A stretch of 64,000 bases of DNA. It comes from Echinostoma caproni. Taxonomy: Eukaryota; Platyhelminthes; Trematoda; Plagiorchiida; Echinostomatidae. The stretch lies in assembly GCA_900618425.1 (NCBI GenBank), contig UZAN01039725.1, positions 10,327 through 74,326 of the forward strand, written 5' to 3'. The position numbers and the translations under genes are program-made. This document shows, piece by piece, positions 25,901 through 38,370 of the stretch; position 1 is the stretch's first letter, and each line of letters begins with the position of its first letter. Under the pieces are notes generated by a model. That model was not told the origin of the DNA. It saw nothing but the letters and a program-made list of their open reading frames with translations, and made no database searches.

Positions 25901-27770
25901 GAATACAGTTTGAATTAATTCAACGTTAATTGGGTATCCGTAGAACAGATATCTAGTTCATTCACTTAGATCGACAAAAATACAATACAAAAATACAAAA
26001 TACAATAGAATAGAATAGATGGTAGGCATTGGTATGATATTGATAACTGTGAAGGTTCCTCTCATAAAACGATCAGCATGACCGATGATGTTGTTCTGAA
26101 ATCGACTTGTTTATCCTCGACCTCCAAGCGGTTTTTTAAGTTTTGGTTATTGGCTCCTCAGGAAATGAAATCAAACTCATCGAAAATGTGTTCATTCAGT
26201 GATAAATTGAAAACTGTCGGTTTTGTCGATCTAAACTGATATCTTCCGTATTTGACCAACTGTAAGTTTATTCTTTAAAAGGAAATCTACCAAGTCAATA
26301 CAATATCCGACGTTTGATAGAATGAGCAAAGCGGAAGAGAGATTCATAAACTTCAAGAACGTAGTCAACTGAATAAAATAATTTACTTGACCGAATAAAT
26401 CAACATTACAAATTGTAAAAAGAACAAACAGTAGCGAACAAGCTCGCTTCCGGTGATTGATCTACAGACTAATACATCACAATTTAACAAACAAACTACC
26501 TTTCGTTTGAGATGACTGATTCCAAATGAATAAGGTCAATCCCTTCTGTTTGTATGCCTAAAGAACCCCTTGACTAACTGAATCCATTGAATTTTCCTTC
26601 AAAAAAAATCTGAATGTATTTTATTGCAGTATATTGTATTGAAGCTTTATCGAGTTATATACAAGCTTTCAGTGAGAGCTGTAGCTCATATGTCGTCTAT
26701 GGTAGTTAACATCTGTTCGCTTCAGAACATTAGCCACAGTCGGATTTTGTGCATTTCTGATTAACTGAGAGAACAGCATTTCTACAGAAACGGTGCACTC
26801 TGGCAAATTCATTGATTTCCGCTTCTCAGGCCGAATATGTTCTTTGATATTCCTCTCAGTGAAGGAGACCTCCTAGTTTACAATCCAAATGTGCAGCATA
26901 ATCTAAGCAACTTAGAATAACCAACCCAGTTTGGAATTAGATAATAACCGCGGAACAAATTTTCCTCTCCACGCACACACTCCGAATACGTACCGATCAA
27001 ACTCCTCAATGGTATACTAAATAACGAGTAAATAATGAAGTAATTATAAACAATTTGGGAAAAAGATTGCCCCGTTCGTGAGCTTTGATACTCATCAACA
27101 TCTAATCAGATTATTTGGTTGATAACGAAAGAGTCACCAATATGGCAGTAAATTCATAAGCAGGTGAAACACGGCTTTGTTGGTGATTGGACGGATGCAA
27201 TCACTGTATGCGCATTCTTGAGTTAAACTACGGCGTCTGAGATAAACTCAAGTGATAGCCAGAATGAAAACCAAGTCTTTTTAATTTATTTCTCTTCAGA
27301 TAAGGTCATCTTTCCGTTATGACCTAAGCGATCCCCGTTAAGTGTTTCTTGTGTTCAGATGGAACATCTTATTCACTAATAGTAATAACAATATTACGAT
27401 TGTTTATGCTGTTATACCTGTGTATTTTACTATTATGTCCATTTTTGAACAATTGTGAAAATCCTTGTATATACACGCTCACCTTCTTGTTCTATTGACC
27501 TTAATCCATGCAGTCCATGCACGTGAAAAAAGGTCCAATTTAGTCCAAGTGTAGATTGGTAGATTGGGAGAATACCGGCGCGACAACACTATTCCGAAAC
27601 TGGTATTCACATATCCCCCATCGAAGGCGCGTTGAGATGGAAAAAAATGTGCAATTGATTCGTCACGTTTAGCAATTACTGATTTGTTTGTTTGTTTGGG
27701 TTGGTTTTTGCCTGAGATATTCGTTGTGCTAGGACAGGTAATACGCATGCTTGCCTGCATGTAGTTGTAA

Positions 27771-27772
<2 letters not shown>
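22926..27772. other. Unrecognised sequence
   Basis: The start (to about 22990) still resembles the family 1 tail. Beyond that, small frames on both strands around 24.7-25.4 kb show no motif I recognise. No gene is supported. Confidence 0.4.

Positions 27773-27821
<49 letters not shown>
27773..27821. repeat. (AC)n microsatellite
   Basis: About 24 AC units, with an isolated N two bases beyond the right end, suggesting an unresolved consensus there. Confidence 0.95.
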
Positions 27822-27822
<1 letters not shown>

Positions 27823-28215
27823 NCGAGCTTATCAATATGCGAATTGATGCGTCCCGGCCGAAAGTTGACATCAAGACGGAGGGCACTTTGCCCCAGGGCG
27901 TTGATGTACACGTACGAGATGATGAATACCAATGAAAATAGGATCTCACATATCTCAACCAATCCGGGTTTGACTGTGCCACCCGCGTCACTATGACAAC
28001 AACGTAAACACATTGACACATGCACGCAATCACGTAACAACTACTCGGCAAGCAACGCTTGGCTGTCGGATGAGAAGGCATGTCGCACCTACACAAACAC
28101 ACACATGTATCACGGGACCTTGGATCAAATAAGGTGAAATGCATCGGTCTAGGGAAATGGACTAGAATCGGATGGAAGCGTCTGTTTCATACTCCGGTTG
28201 TCGATCTGATTGGCT

Positions 28216-28284
28216 AGTTTGTTTGTTTGTTTGTTTATGTTTGTTTGTTTGTTTGCTTGCTTGCTTGCTTGCTTGCGTGCTTGT
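28216..28284. repeat. GTTT-to-GCTT tetranucleotide tract
   Basis: A run of TTTG units changes into a run of TTGC units, so it is a compound tetranucleotide microsatellite. Confidence 0.9.
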
Positions 28285-28299
28285 TCTTTCGTTAGTTCG

Positions 28300-29034
28300 T
28301 TTCACTTGTGAAGCTTGACCTCTGTCTTGAGAAGCAGGCGCGGTCGATTGGTTTGTCTTTTGGACTGTTCGCTACACGCGCTCTACTAGTACCATGCACG
28401 CGCCAGCGTGTGAACTGTATGTTTGAGCTCCATGATGGTATGCAATTAACTTCGAATTATGCAACCGAAACCGAAGCACCGACCGAGTAGTATTTGTGCA
28501 TGGGTTTTATTTCCCACATCCAACTGTTCACAACCGTTCTTCTCTCATCCTCCCCTTAGGACGAATTCTCGCACATCGTTTGTATGTCCATCTAGTTCGA
28601 AGACAAACAGAACCGCCCCACCAACCACACCAGAATGGGTACACACGACAATAACGAGGTAGGGAATGGAACTCACAATTCGGACACCTACGGTGAGAGA
28701 GGAACTGTGAGGATCGGATTTGGGGCACACACCCATACACAGAGAGAGTTTCCATTCTAATCAGAACTGCCAACACAAACACACCAGCACGTGGTTCATG
28801 CTTGACCGATATCTTGGCCTGGGTCGGGGCTGGGAGATCTGTTGCACTACAGGTGAGACAACTTGTTATTCGGGCATTGGGTGTCACCCGAGCCCGAATG
28901 AGGTCATGGCTACCCGATTCACAAAGCCAAAGAGGATATGCTCAAACAAATTAGTTCATTTGTTATGGCCCTTTTGTCCTGATCAGGTTGATCACGTTCG
29001 ACTCAAATACACATAGACCTAGAGAAAAACCCTT
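28300..29034 (+). promoter_or_regulatory. Weak candidate promoter or first-exon region
   Basis: Composition is more GC- and CpG-rich than the neighbours. Inverted CCAAT motifs (GATTGG) occur at about 28207 and 28347. An ATG at 28798 runs open for 55 nt to a donor-like CAG|GTGAGA at 28853. None of this is specific, and no downstream exon was identified. Confidence 0.12.
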
Positions 29035-29523
29035 GTGGGGTGGGAGGTTAACTTGTTCTCTGTTGAACCGGCTAATGAATCGAATTCATGTCACATGACT
29101 TGTTTTTGTTCAATCCCTGTCGAATCGGCTAAGAGGATAGCTGCGACAGAACAGCACCCGGGTGTTAACATGAGACTATATATGAGACTATATAGTTCAT
29201 CCGATGCGGAATGTGTCGTCTGGACGGTGCAACGAGATGCAGCTGAACATGAATCAAGTGCCCTAAACAGCGGAATATCCCATCTATTTGGTACACACTT
29301 ATCAACGCAGACAGATTTCTCTGCAAATCAGCCTCTAAACACAGAGTCCTATTGCAGTGCCTATAAGAGGCTAATAATCTATTTGAATAAGATCGGAAGC
29401 AATTGGTACGTGGTCATTTACAGGAAGTTCCACGTGGAGGCAAATAAAGTGACGACCTGGCTGCATTTTAGACACCATCGATTGATGGATCCTATTTCAG
29501 ATGTGACTCGAAATTGCTTGTGA
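29035..29523 (+). other. Unrecognised open frame, 162 codons
   Basis: One of the longest gap-free frames in the window, starting from GTG rather than ATG. It contains an internal MRLYMRLY duplication caused by a short DNA repeat. I recognise no domain and no splice structure. Probably a chance frame. Confidence 0.12.
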
Positions 29524-32025
29524 GTGTGAGGTGACTAGCACTCCTGGCTTCTATGCCAAATTGAATAGATCTTAATTCAAATCCAAGGGCTATATTTTCC
29601 AATTCGCATATTGACCTCAATTAAATTTCCCCAATGGTCTGCGATAACCTTTGCTATTAGATTTCGTCTTTTTACACTCCTCGCTGAAGAGTACTTGTGA
29701 GAACAAAACTCAAAGTTGTTGCATCCTGACAAGATGTATTTGGTGTATGTTCGATAGGATGTATTGATGATAGTGCGCGTGGCATCGTTGATCAGATTCA
29801 AGAAAAATGAAATTCACCTTATACTCGACCAAAGATGGTGTTAAATAATACTCTGGGGAAGAACAGTACAACTATTTCCACCAGTTAAACTACTAGTGTG
29901 AAGCTATCCACCCTACTGGGAGCCAAATTCCAGATCTGTCCGGTAGAATACAAGCGGGTTACTTCCCTGAAGAATGGGATTTGATCACGCTGTGTTCACT
30001 TTCTTTCACTTTCCTTTATATTAATGATGGAGTTTGCTACGTCATATTACTTATGGAGAATTAGTGAAGTATCCTTTGAAAGTTAATAACATTTTGCTGA
30101 TTAAACTAGAATCGAATCAAAACCGAAAGTGTTTAAAAGAATACTATATTTTAATAATATGTCCTCCGATGGTCTCGGCTTCAAAAGTCCACTCAAAGTG
30201 AATATAACTAACTGGTCTTTTGGTTTAACTCTTGTTCGTTCGTCTGTCTCAGGTTCCGATAGTTTTTCCCCTTGTTAAAAACCTTCTTCATGGAATTCGT
30301 GGATTTCCACCCTATTGAATATATCTCATTTTTGATGGAATTATTTTGAAGGTTGATAAGGGGCACCAGAGAGCTGGTTCGTCCTCGTCGAAACTCGTCA
30401 CATAAGTGTGCTATGCTTATGGCCGTGTGGAGGATAGAACCACAATGTTTCGGCTTGAGGGTTGACAGGATGAGACAAACAATCTATGTTTTTTGCTAGT
30501 CATTATTGTTGGCATGAATATGATTTGTGCTCTTTGTAGTAATTGGGTAGGGTTTACTTCTTACCCCTTTCTTCATATTACATCTATAATCAAAATAAAA
30601 TTAGGACAGTGCTTCAACATTTCAACTTCACTTTTTGATAGAATTAAAATGTTATAAGCAAACTCGTTTTTGAAAGCGTTATTACGGGTTGATAAATCCT
30701 AACGTACATGGCTATTTTGGTCAATGTGAAATCCAAAGCAAAATGGAATTTTTCCCTTTTACGATTGAATGTTACTAAGTTGCATCAAAAGAAAGTGGTA
30801 CTCATGAACATGATAAGAGACAGAAGGAATTGCGGCCGGCATGGTCAGGCGATTTGCCCATCAATGGACATCAATGGACACCTCGTCCATGGAATGCTGC
30901 GTGGGCGGATCCTGTCGTTTCCACCCTTATCAAAACGCAGTTACTAAACACGAGCCGGACCACGGACACCGAAGGCTATTGTTGCATAAACCGCGTGCTT
31001 GGAGCTCACGATTTGACAAACGAATGAATTACTTTTGAACTTCGTTATATCATTTTTATTAAACGAAATTCGTTCTAATGCAATCAGTGATGGCTGTGTC
31101 AAAGAAACACTTGAATGGGCATATGCCAGCAGGAGCTGAAGGTAAAGGAAATTTATCATTGAACAGAAAACACCGAACTCACCTGAAGATGAAAAGAACA
31201 GCTAGCTTGGTCACGAAAACATTTCATTGCAACATGTATTGAGAATTTTCAATCCACTATCTCGTAAAATTCTTCTAATAATACGTGGGTTCTTTGCTTC
31301 ATTTGACGGCCATTCGACGACGGGATATACTATCCACAAAGTGTTTTGAATTAATTATGGTACAAAAGCGTCTTGAAGAAATCCAAGTTCGTAACCAAGA
31401 GCACTTTCCACGTAAGTAGTGGTTGACAGGTACTGGGCTGAGATTGATTCAAGATGTTTATTGTGAACAAAAACGAGAGAGAGAAGTTTCGTGTACAGAA
31501 GTGATTACTGCATTGCACTGAATAAAAGCAGGCTAAATAGACCATTACGCACTATCATCCGAACAAAAGAATCATCACTTCTATCCCTGTTTTCTGTCTA
31601 TTATAAAACTCTTTACTCCCAGTATTTTCAAACTCCGGTCCTATTCATAACTAAGAAGTCCGAATATTTACACAAATAATTTGGACCACAAGTGTAAAAT
31701 TGTGAAATCAGAAAGTGCTACTTTGTTCATCTATCCTACCAAACCAGTCTAGCGCTCATAAATCTACCAAACTCCACGCAGCGGAAAATGGGTAGCCTGT
31801 CAAACGCGATGAAACCACATGTTTCACCTAATACATGCATTATTTGCATTCAAGAATCTTGGTCAAACCAATATGTTGGGGGGTGGGAGGTCTTTATTGT
31901 GCGTATAAACAGGCTCGAATATCTCGAGAAGGACAACATAACACAAGAATAAAAAGAGTGATGATAATGTGGATTGTACCTATCAATTCATTCTAGTGCG
32001 ATAAACCCAAGGGGTAGTTTTCAGT
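29524..32025. other. Unrecognised sequence
   Basis: No gene, RNA or repeat family recognised. Confidence 0.4.
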
Positions 32026-32200
32026 GGAACTGTTTGTGGTAACCGACAAAGAGCAACAAAGACAACTGTTTCATCCTGTTTGTGACTTGTCAGCAGTGCG
32101 TACCTTCTGTGTCCCTATCAGGACTAGAAACGTTAACCTTCATCAGCAGTGCCTAGTGCCTGTGAAAAGCCGAATGGGCTAACCCAAACATTCGCCATCT
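32026..32200 (-). repeat. Hammerhead repeat, family 3 (copy 2, rearranged)
   Basis: 32026-32135 is the reverse complement of 16105-16210. By contrast 32158-32192 matches 15990-16016 in the forward sense, so the unit is internally rearranged. The ribozyme core (32053-32099, minus strand) reads GCACTG, CTGACAA for CTGATGA, an imperfect stem II around ACAAACA, an intact GAAAC, and AGTTGTC. A second partial core (GGCACTGCTGATGA) lies at about 32136-32155 on the minus strand. Confidence 0.6.
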
Positions 32201-35200
32201 AGGCCTCTGTGGTGATCCTAGTCTACGGGATAACGTTAGCCACGGAGCTATGCGTTACAGTTTCTGTACAACGAACCACAGGCCAAAAGTGCCGATCAAT
32301 CAGAAGTCGTGCGGTCTAGACAAAAGCTGTATGAGGTCAATAATGCAATCAGGCAATTAATGGATACCCGAGTAATCAATAAAATTCATTTGTACATGTT
32401 ATTTAACCCCACTGATTTCTTTCATTTAACGTACTGCTACTTCTGTTGCTTTTTTGCATCTGGGTGACGGGAGACACCAGAGTTCTAGTGCTCGCATGAT
32501 TCAGTGTTTCAGGTGCGTCCGTGATTTTTTATTCGTAATTCGTGATCTATTGTCCACTTCGACTACTACAGTTTCATGCCAGTTTCGTGACAGTTTCTAT
32601 TGTTAGAGTACCGTTGTCACTAAGCGGTAATTACTAGTCATCCTTTTTTCTCTACCCGGATATTTTTTCACTTGTAGTCAGTCATGTCCATCTACTCACA
32701 GAATGCGTAGGACTTATAGGCACAGAGGACTCAAATGACGATCTGCAATCTATCGTTTGATAATGCATGTTAATTAAAATAGTTTCTCAATTTTGTTCGT
32801 TTAAGACCTACATTTAACTCTTCTCTTGTAAATGGAATCTTCACTTTGTGGAGGTGTGTAACCTCCCAAATACCGTTTTTGTTTGTTAACTCCATAGAAG
32901 TTGATCGCAACTCTTCCTGTACAAGATCTGTGTTGTTACACGCACTGAACTTTTAACCCTCAGTTTGCAATCCACATCCTCAATTTAATTCCGCTTTCTT
33001 TCGTTAATATTGTCGGTTTTCACATGTACAACTTTAAAGTTTCAAGAATTGAGATAATGACCATCAATGATGCAAACTACATCTCATAAAAAATCGTTTG
33101 CTAAACGGGACAGGCTTCATACTTACGTGATAACCAGCTATGAAAGCCTTTTAATTGCCCCTCATTCATTGGGTATAGAGTTGGTGCTCGCATGTATCGA
33201 CCCGGTCCCACCTCATACAGACCCTTAGCCACTCTTTGTTTGACACAAATTTCGATTTAAAGTGGATAACTTGAGGAATAGCTTCCGAAGAGTTTTCAAG
33301 TATAATGATTATGATTTTTTTATCTTTTCACCGCTTTTTGATACTAAGATTATCTTTTTTAATTTTAGCTGAAATTTTGGTGTCATGCAATACTCATTAG
33401 TTACCATCTTCGATGCACCCAGATGGCCAAAACCCTCACGTTAAACATTTAACAGCTACCGAAATCAATGGTCAGTGGCAGGTATTGAACTGAATCATTA
33501 ATCCAATGTATCAGACAGGTGATAGAAGGAAAAATCAGCTTTGCCGACCGTGACCAACTGATCAACTTTAACAGTCGGCTGTTTATGACGTAATCCATAT
33601 CTAACTACTCGTTAGTAGTTAGTTATTTAACCCTCAAATTCACCTGACCGGAAACTGTGCATATCGACAAGCATTACAGACATCATTCTTGATGCAAACA
33701 CATTATCAGGTAAAATAATAAAGCCAAAGCAGTAATTGCTACGACCGAAACACACTTTGCTGTTGGATGTTCGTGTGCCTATGAAACTCTTCATGACTGT
33801 CGTTAAGGATCGCGTAAGCATTACGTTACGACTTTATTGATACCATAATTCAAGCTGGAAGTAATGCGTTGGTTTGGAGCATCCTCCCTCAGCCATTATA
33901 ACAAATTACAGAAAAAATGCATCAAGTTTTAGAAAAAGCTGGTAAAACTCATTTACTTGAACGCTCATACTATTCACACTTTTTCTGAACTCGAGTCGTG
34001 CTTTTAACGTGCGGAGAACGGGGTCAAGTGTTGGTACTGAGATTCGAACATATGTAAAGTAATTTTGTATAGGATTTCATTCATGATTGTTCAGTCTACA
34101 TGTTTTTAAAGAAAATAACGCCACGGTATTTGGTGAAACTGTGACTTCCTCAAAGCTGAGAAAACTGTTTTCGTGTATTAGACTTAACAGCTCTTTCTGT
34201 TATCGACTCATCGTGTTAATTTATTTATCGTAAATGACTCGTCGTCGAAAAAGATGATGCAACAATAATGAAAGATTTTGTTCCCTCTGCATCTTGAAAG
34301 TAGTAGAAAAACAGAATATAAGTATTGATCCTTGTATTCGCCGATACTATGTAATAAAACTTTGAAGGTCATTGAAGGTCACCCTATTTGAAAATCATGC
34401 AAACGGCTATTTGGTTCAGTATCTAGCAATATCTCATCCGCTGTTTTAAGATACCGAAACATTTAGCAAAACCCATTTAATACACAACACTGAGCTTTAA
34501 ACTAAGGGATTAGGTCTCTGAGAAAATCAAAGGAACTTTGTTGACCAATAATCTCCATTCAGAAGGTATTTGAGTACACTTGTTAGAAGTCTCATAAATC
34601 TAGCTGGTTTTCTGTATGCATTTTTAGCGTTTAGTGAATACGAGATTTCTTTTCTCCTGTATGCAAATTAAGTAATGTGATTTGCTGAAGTGTTTTTAAG
34701 ACTGCCAAATTTTTTGTTTTATCTTTCATTTTTCAATCCTTTTATAGAGTAAACAATAATACAATTTTCAGGAATGTGGAAGCGGCCAATCAGACGGCTG
34801 TCATACTACACACAATGAGGAGTCAGGTAGTGGTAGTGATGGTGGTGGTGGGTTTCGTTCCAACACCTCATCCAGTATGATAATTTGGAGACTTTTAACA
34901 CTCGACCGCTACCGCTCTGGATAGAGAGTACAGATTTGAAACATGTCCACATTTTAAGTACGAGGATTCATGTTACTGACGTGACCTACTTCATTTAAGT
35001 TTTTATGGAATTCATATCACATAACACAAATGATTACACATATACATCCCAAACATGAGTGCACTCATCACTGCTTCATAATGTATCCTCTGTGTCAATA
35101 GTTGGTCAGCGAGAGACCCACTAATTTGAACTTCCGAAGGCAAACATTTTGAATCCAGCGCACAATATCCCGCCTTATTCTAATTTCACTTCACTTATTT

Positions 35201-35328
35201 GCTCTAAAACTCCTGCTCATTTACAAGTATTGGTCACTAACTAAAATGGGTTTAGCAAAAATTGGTTTTATGAGAATACTGGAGGATTTGGTTTGTTTAT
35301 ATGCCGAATCCCTTGTGTAAATGAGGCG
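32201..35328. other. Unrecognised sequence
   Basis: No gene or repeat recognised. The minus-strand frame at 33627-33821 is short and without motif. Confidence 0.4.
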
Positions 35329-35705
35329 TGAGTTGAAAAGCTGGAAAGCACTAGACTCCTGTTTCCACCTAGTTGGGTCTCATTAGCAGTGCGAATCCAT
35401 CGACCCAATTGAGAATCGAACCCGAGACCTCACAGATAGAACGCAAGCATACTGCCCACTCGGCCACCGGGTAGTTTATCCGTTTCTCATTTCGATTATG
35501 CACGATATAGCACAACCCCTTTTATGCGAGCTTGTTGTGAGTGCCGGTTCTCGATAATTCCAGCACTAGCCTGCAGGGTTATGACTCGGCTGGAAACTTC
35601 CACAACATGCTTGCGTTATATCTGTGAGGTCCCGGGTTCGACCCCCAGTTGGGTCGATGGATTCGCACCGCTGACCGGACCCAACCAGGTCGAAAAATTC
35701 TTTTT
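35329..35705. repeat. Inverted composite of two family 1 repeats (second locus)
   Basis: A minus-strand copy (35329-35490, with tail end, ribozyme, box B and box A) is followed by the reversed linker (35490-35613) and a plus-strand copy that enters at ATGCTTGCGTT, just before box B (GGTTCGACCCC at about 35636), and stops inside the ribozyme after CGAAAAATTC. It uses the same linker-to-head junction as the 22.5-kb composite, but retains more of the forward head. Confidence 0.75.
35348..35392 (-). ncRNA. Hammerhead ribozyme core, family 1 (35-kb copy, mutated)
   Basis: GCACTG, CTAATGA (one change from CTGATGA), GACC-CAACTA-GGTG, GAAAC, then AGGA-GTC and TAGTGC. The GAAA box and GTC triplet are intact. 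The conserved G in the first box is lost, so it is probably inactive. Confidence 0.7.
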
Positions 35706-38040
35706 AGATATCTAGTACAAATTCACAGACAGTACTAGGCAATTCATTCTATCAGTAGAATGGATGCTGCCGTGCAACTGACCAGAATATCAACGCCGTC
35801 ACACGAGCAATATGTTGGCACTATAGGTCTTATAAAACCCCTTACACCCGAGTTTTGGTTACAATGGCTTAGGTAACCGGGTTCTAGTGTAAAATCCTTA
35901 GTTATGAAACAGTTGGACAGTACTTTCATGGTTTTTTTTAGTAAGACACACAAACGGGGACAGATAGATATCATAATGATAGTTTTTATACTGCGCCTGC
36001 TCCATATATTCTATTCTGCAGTCTATTCCATGGACGCCAATTCTCGGTCTGATAACGATCCCCTCCCCCAATTCCCCCATGCACTTTATGGATATTTCTC
36101 TCTCTCTCGCACACACACACACACACGCATCTTCTTTGTCATCCATAAATGATGAGACAATTAGTTTGTACTTTTGGGGCCCAAACGTCATCCCTCTGAT
36201 AGGCACGAGCCAGCTCGGCGGTGAAACGTGGGATGCTCCATTCACTCAACCGCGTAGTCCATCGTCCACTCCAATGCCACCGTGCTTACTCCCACCCAAA
36301 AAGAGAAATGTTCGTGTAAATTATAAACAGGATTTTTTTTCTCCTCTGTCTTTGAACCCTTGTGCTGCACATTAGAACACCTGTGTACCTAAACCTCACA
36401 GGTGGCTGTACTTTGTCAGTAGAATATACTAGTGGAGTATACTAGCGAGTGTGTAGACAAGTCCATCTACCCCTCACTGATCAGTCTAGCCATTTTGGAG
36501 AACACAATCTTTCACTTGTCCTACAAGCCTGTATCAGCAGTCCTGGAATCGAGAGGATATCACCTCCGATGGCGGAGACAGTTTCACCAGAAAAGGGTAC
36601 GTGTGAAACAGACAGGAGAGCGGCTGGGGGAGGGGGAGACAATAGCATAAAATGCGCATGTCTGACATATTTTGATTGTCACTTTTCGTTTTTTTTTCTC
36701 TTCTCCAGTTCGGCCAGATTACCCTGGGCCCGTGTTGTTTGTTCATTGTCGGCATTGCCGTGTGAATCGTAGTGGACTGGATTGAAGTGAAACTGAACGA
36801 TTGGTTAGGATAATTTGCAAGAAAAGTACAAGCTCGAATTGCACGATCCACACGAGTGAAGGACACGAAGCGTCATCGCGAGGCCACACCGACCAGCCTG
36901 TTTGAACTCGCTTTCCGTATCAATTCGGTTCACGTGTGTGTGTGCCCGCAATACACGTGCCCGTGGAACGAAAACGGAAACTGGTAGAATCATTCTCTCA
37001 TTTGTGTGTATAGTCTTGGTCACTGATACACTGAACAACGTGAAAAGTGCTTCCATGTTAACCAAAAGCCTCGAAACTTTGATAGTCCAAGATAGGGTTT
37101 AATACTCTCCTAATTCATTGAAGAAAGGCTGTTTGAAGAGGCCGAACCGAGTTTAGGGGTCTACCAAATCTATGACCAGTTTTACCTCCGACAAAGACAT
37201 AATTTCCAGTAAAATTGACTAGCCTGGTATCAACATTGACAGACGAACGATAACATTCAAATGAATTGAATATAGTACATCTCAGTTGCTATTTCAAGTG
37301 GATCGACATTTTTCGTGAAATCCTGATAACTTAGACATTAATAGCATCTAATTCGTAATTTAGGTAGACAGTAATTCTTTACCTGGAGGAGACGCATTTT
37401 TGGTTAAAAAAAGAGGACCTCACTCCACCAATCCCATTCATGCATAACCGTATGGAGCTGTGGTTGCAACTTGTAAAGTACAACGAAGTACAATCGGACT
37501 CCCACAAGTTCGTGAACGATACTCAATAACATTAATTCACACTCGATACGTTGGTCGTCTACGGTAAGGGGAAGGCTACAAAGAGGGATATTTCGATGTT
37601 TTCAGAGGAACTAACTGCTTTGTAATCCCATCAATCTTAAAAAAGGGTTATGTCTTTCTCGGTTTGGGATACACGCCGCCATACTTACTGAACAACTGTG
37701 GTCTGAATGCATGACAGCTGATAGAAATTCTCTATGGTTGACCGATCGCCATTGAAAAACGTACATGGAGTGGATAATGCGCTGGTGCAACTATCACGGA
37801 ACGTAATGGTGTAATGCCCTATGAAGCGATAAATTATGGCTTCAGTTAAAAATGGCGGATTGAAATCGAACGGACAGAGTTATACAAACCGTATAAGTGT
37901 ATCAACATTGCAAGGATCTGGGGCTGATTAATGGGGTAGGGAACTATTTGGCTTGGTTGGAAGATTGAGCTGGTTCTCACTGACGGGACTTTGAATGGTT
38001 CTAGGTACATAAATGTTGATTTATTTGAGCTAGCTATCCT
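35706..38040. other. Unrecognised sequence with a possible first exon
   Basis: Holds a short AC tract (36111-36126), the candidate exon at 36569, and a CA/CG-rich block at about 36900-36970. No gene model can be built. Confidence 0.35.
36569..36596 (+). other. Candidate first coding exon
   Basis: ATG in good context (CCGATGG) opens nine codons, MAETVSPEK, followed directly by a strong donor, GTACGT at 36597. The upstream 500 bp is CT- and C-rich. Only the combination of start context and donor suggests an exon. No acceptor or downstream coding exon was found within the window. Confidence 0.15.
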
Positions 38041-38370
38041 TAGGACTTCACCTTCACGAACAATTCTCAGTTCATCGATTCAATTATACACTCAATCAGT
38101 ATCAACCATCCCACACCACTAGTCACAAGTAACTGTAATGGTTTGCACACGTCTTCCATGCTATCGGTCCGGAGTTCAAATCCCGGACGGTGGATATGCA
38201 CTACTGATGAGCTCTATTAAGAACAAAACTCGAGACTAGTGCTTCCTAGTGCATGGCTGAATCGATGAACTGAGGATTGTGCGTGAAGGTGAAATCCGCA
38301 GGGTAGTCAGCTCAAATCAATCAATATCAATAATCCCACACCACTACTCACAAGCAACTGTGAGTTAAAT
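38041..38370. repeat. Hammerhead repeat, family 2, inverted pair
   Basis: 38041-38090 is the reverse complement of the 3' half of the unit that follows (compare GGACTTCACCTTCACGAACA with the GTGCGTGAAGGTGAAATCC block at 38279). A forward unit occupies 38139-38370: a tRNA-like box B (GAGTTCAAATCCC), the ribozyme core at 38198-38242 and a tail. A 40-bp segment (ATCAACCATCCCACACCACT...) lies before the forward unit and again at its end. Confidence 0.7.
38198..38242 (+). ncRNA. Hammerhead ribozyme core, family 2 copy a (mutated)
   Basis: GCACTA, CTGATGA, GCTC-TATTAA-GAAC (one stem II mismatch), AAAA for GAAA, C-TCGA-GAC, TAGTGC. The first box and stem I are perfect. The G of GAAA is lost and the cleavage triplet reads GAC instead of GTC. 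Confidence 0.7.

Noticed and set aside
27479..28144. 221-codon minus-strand frame
   Set aside because: It passes through the AC microsatellite and an N. It has no motif.
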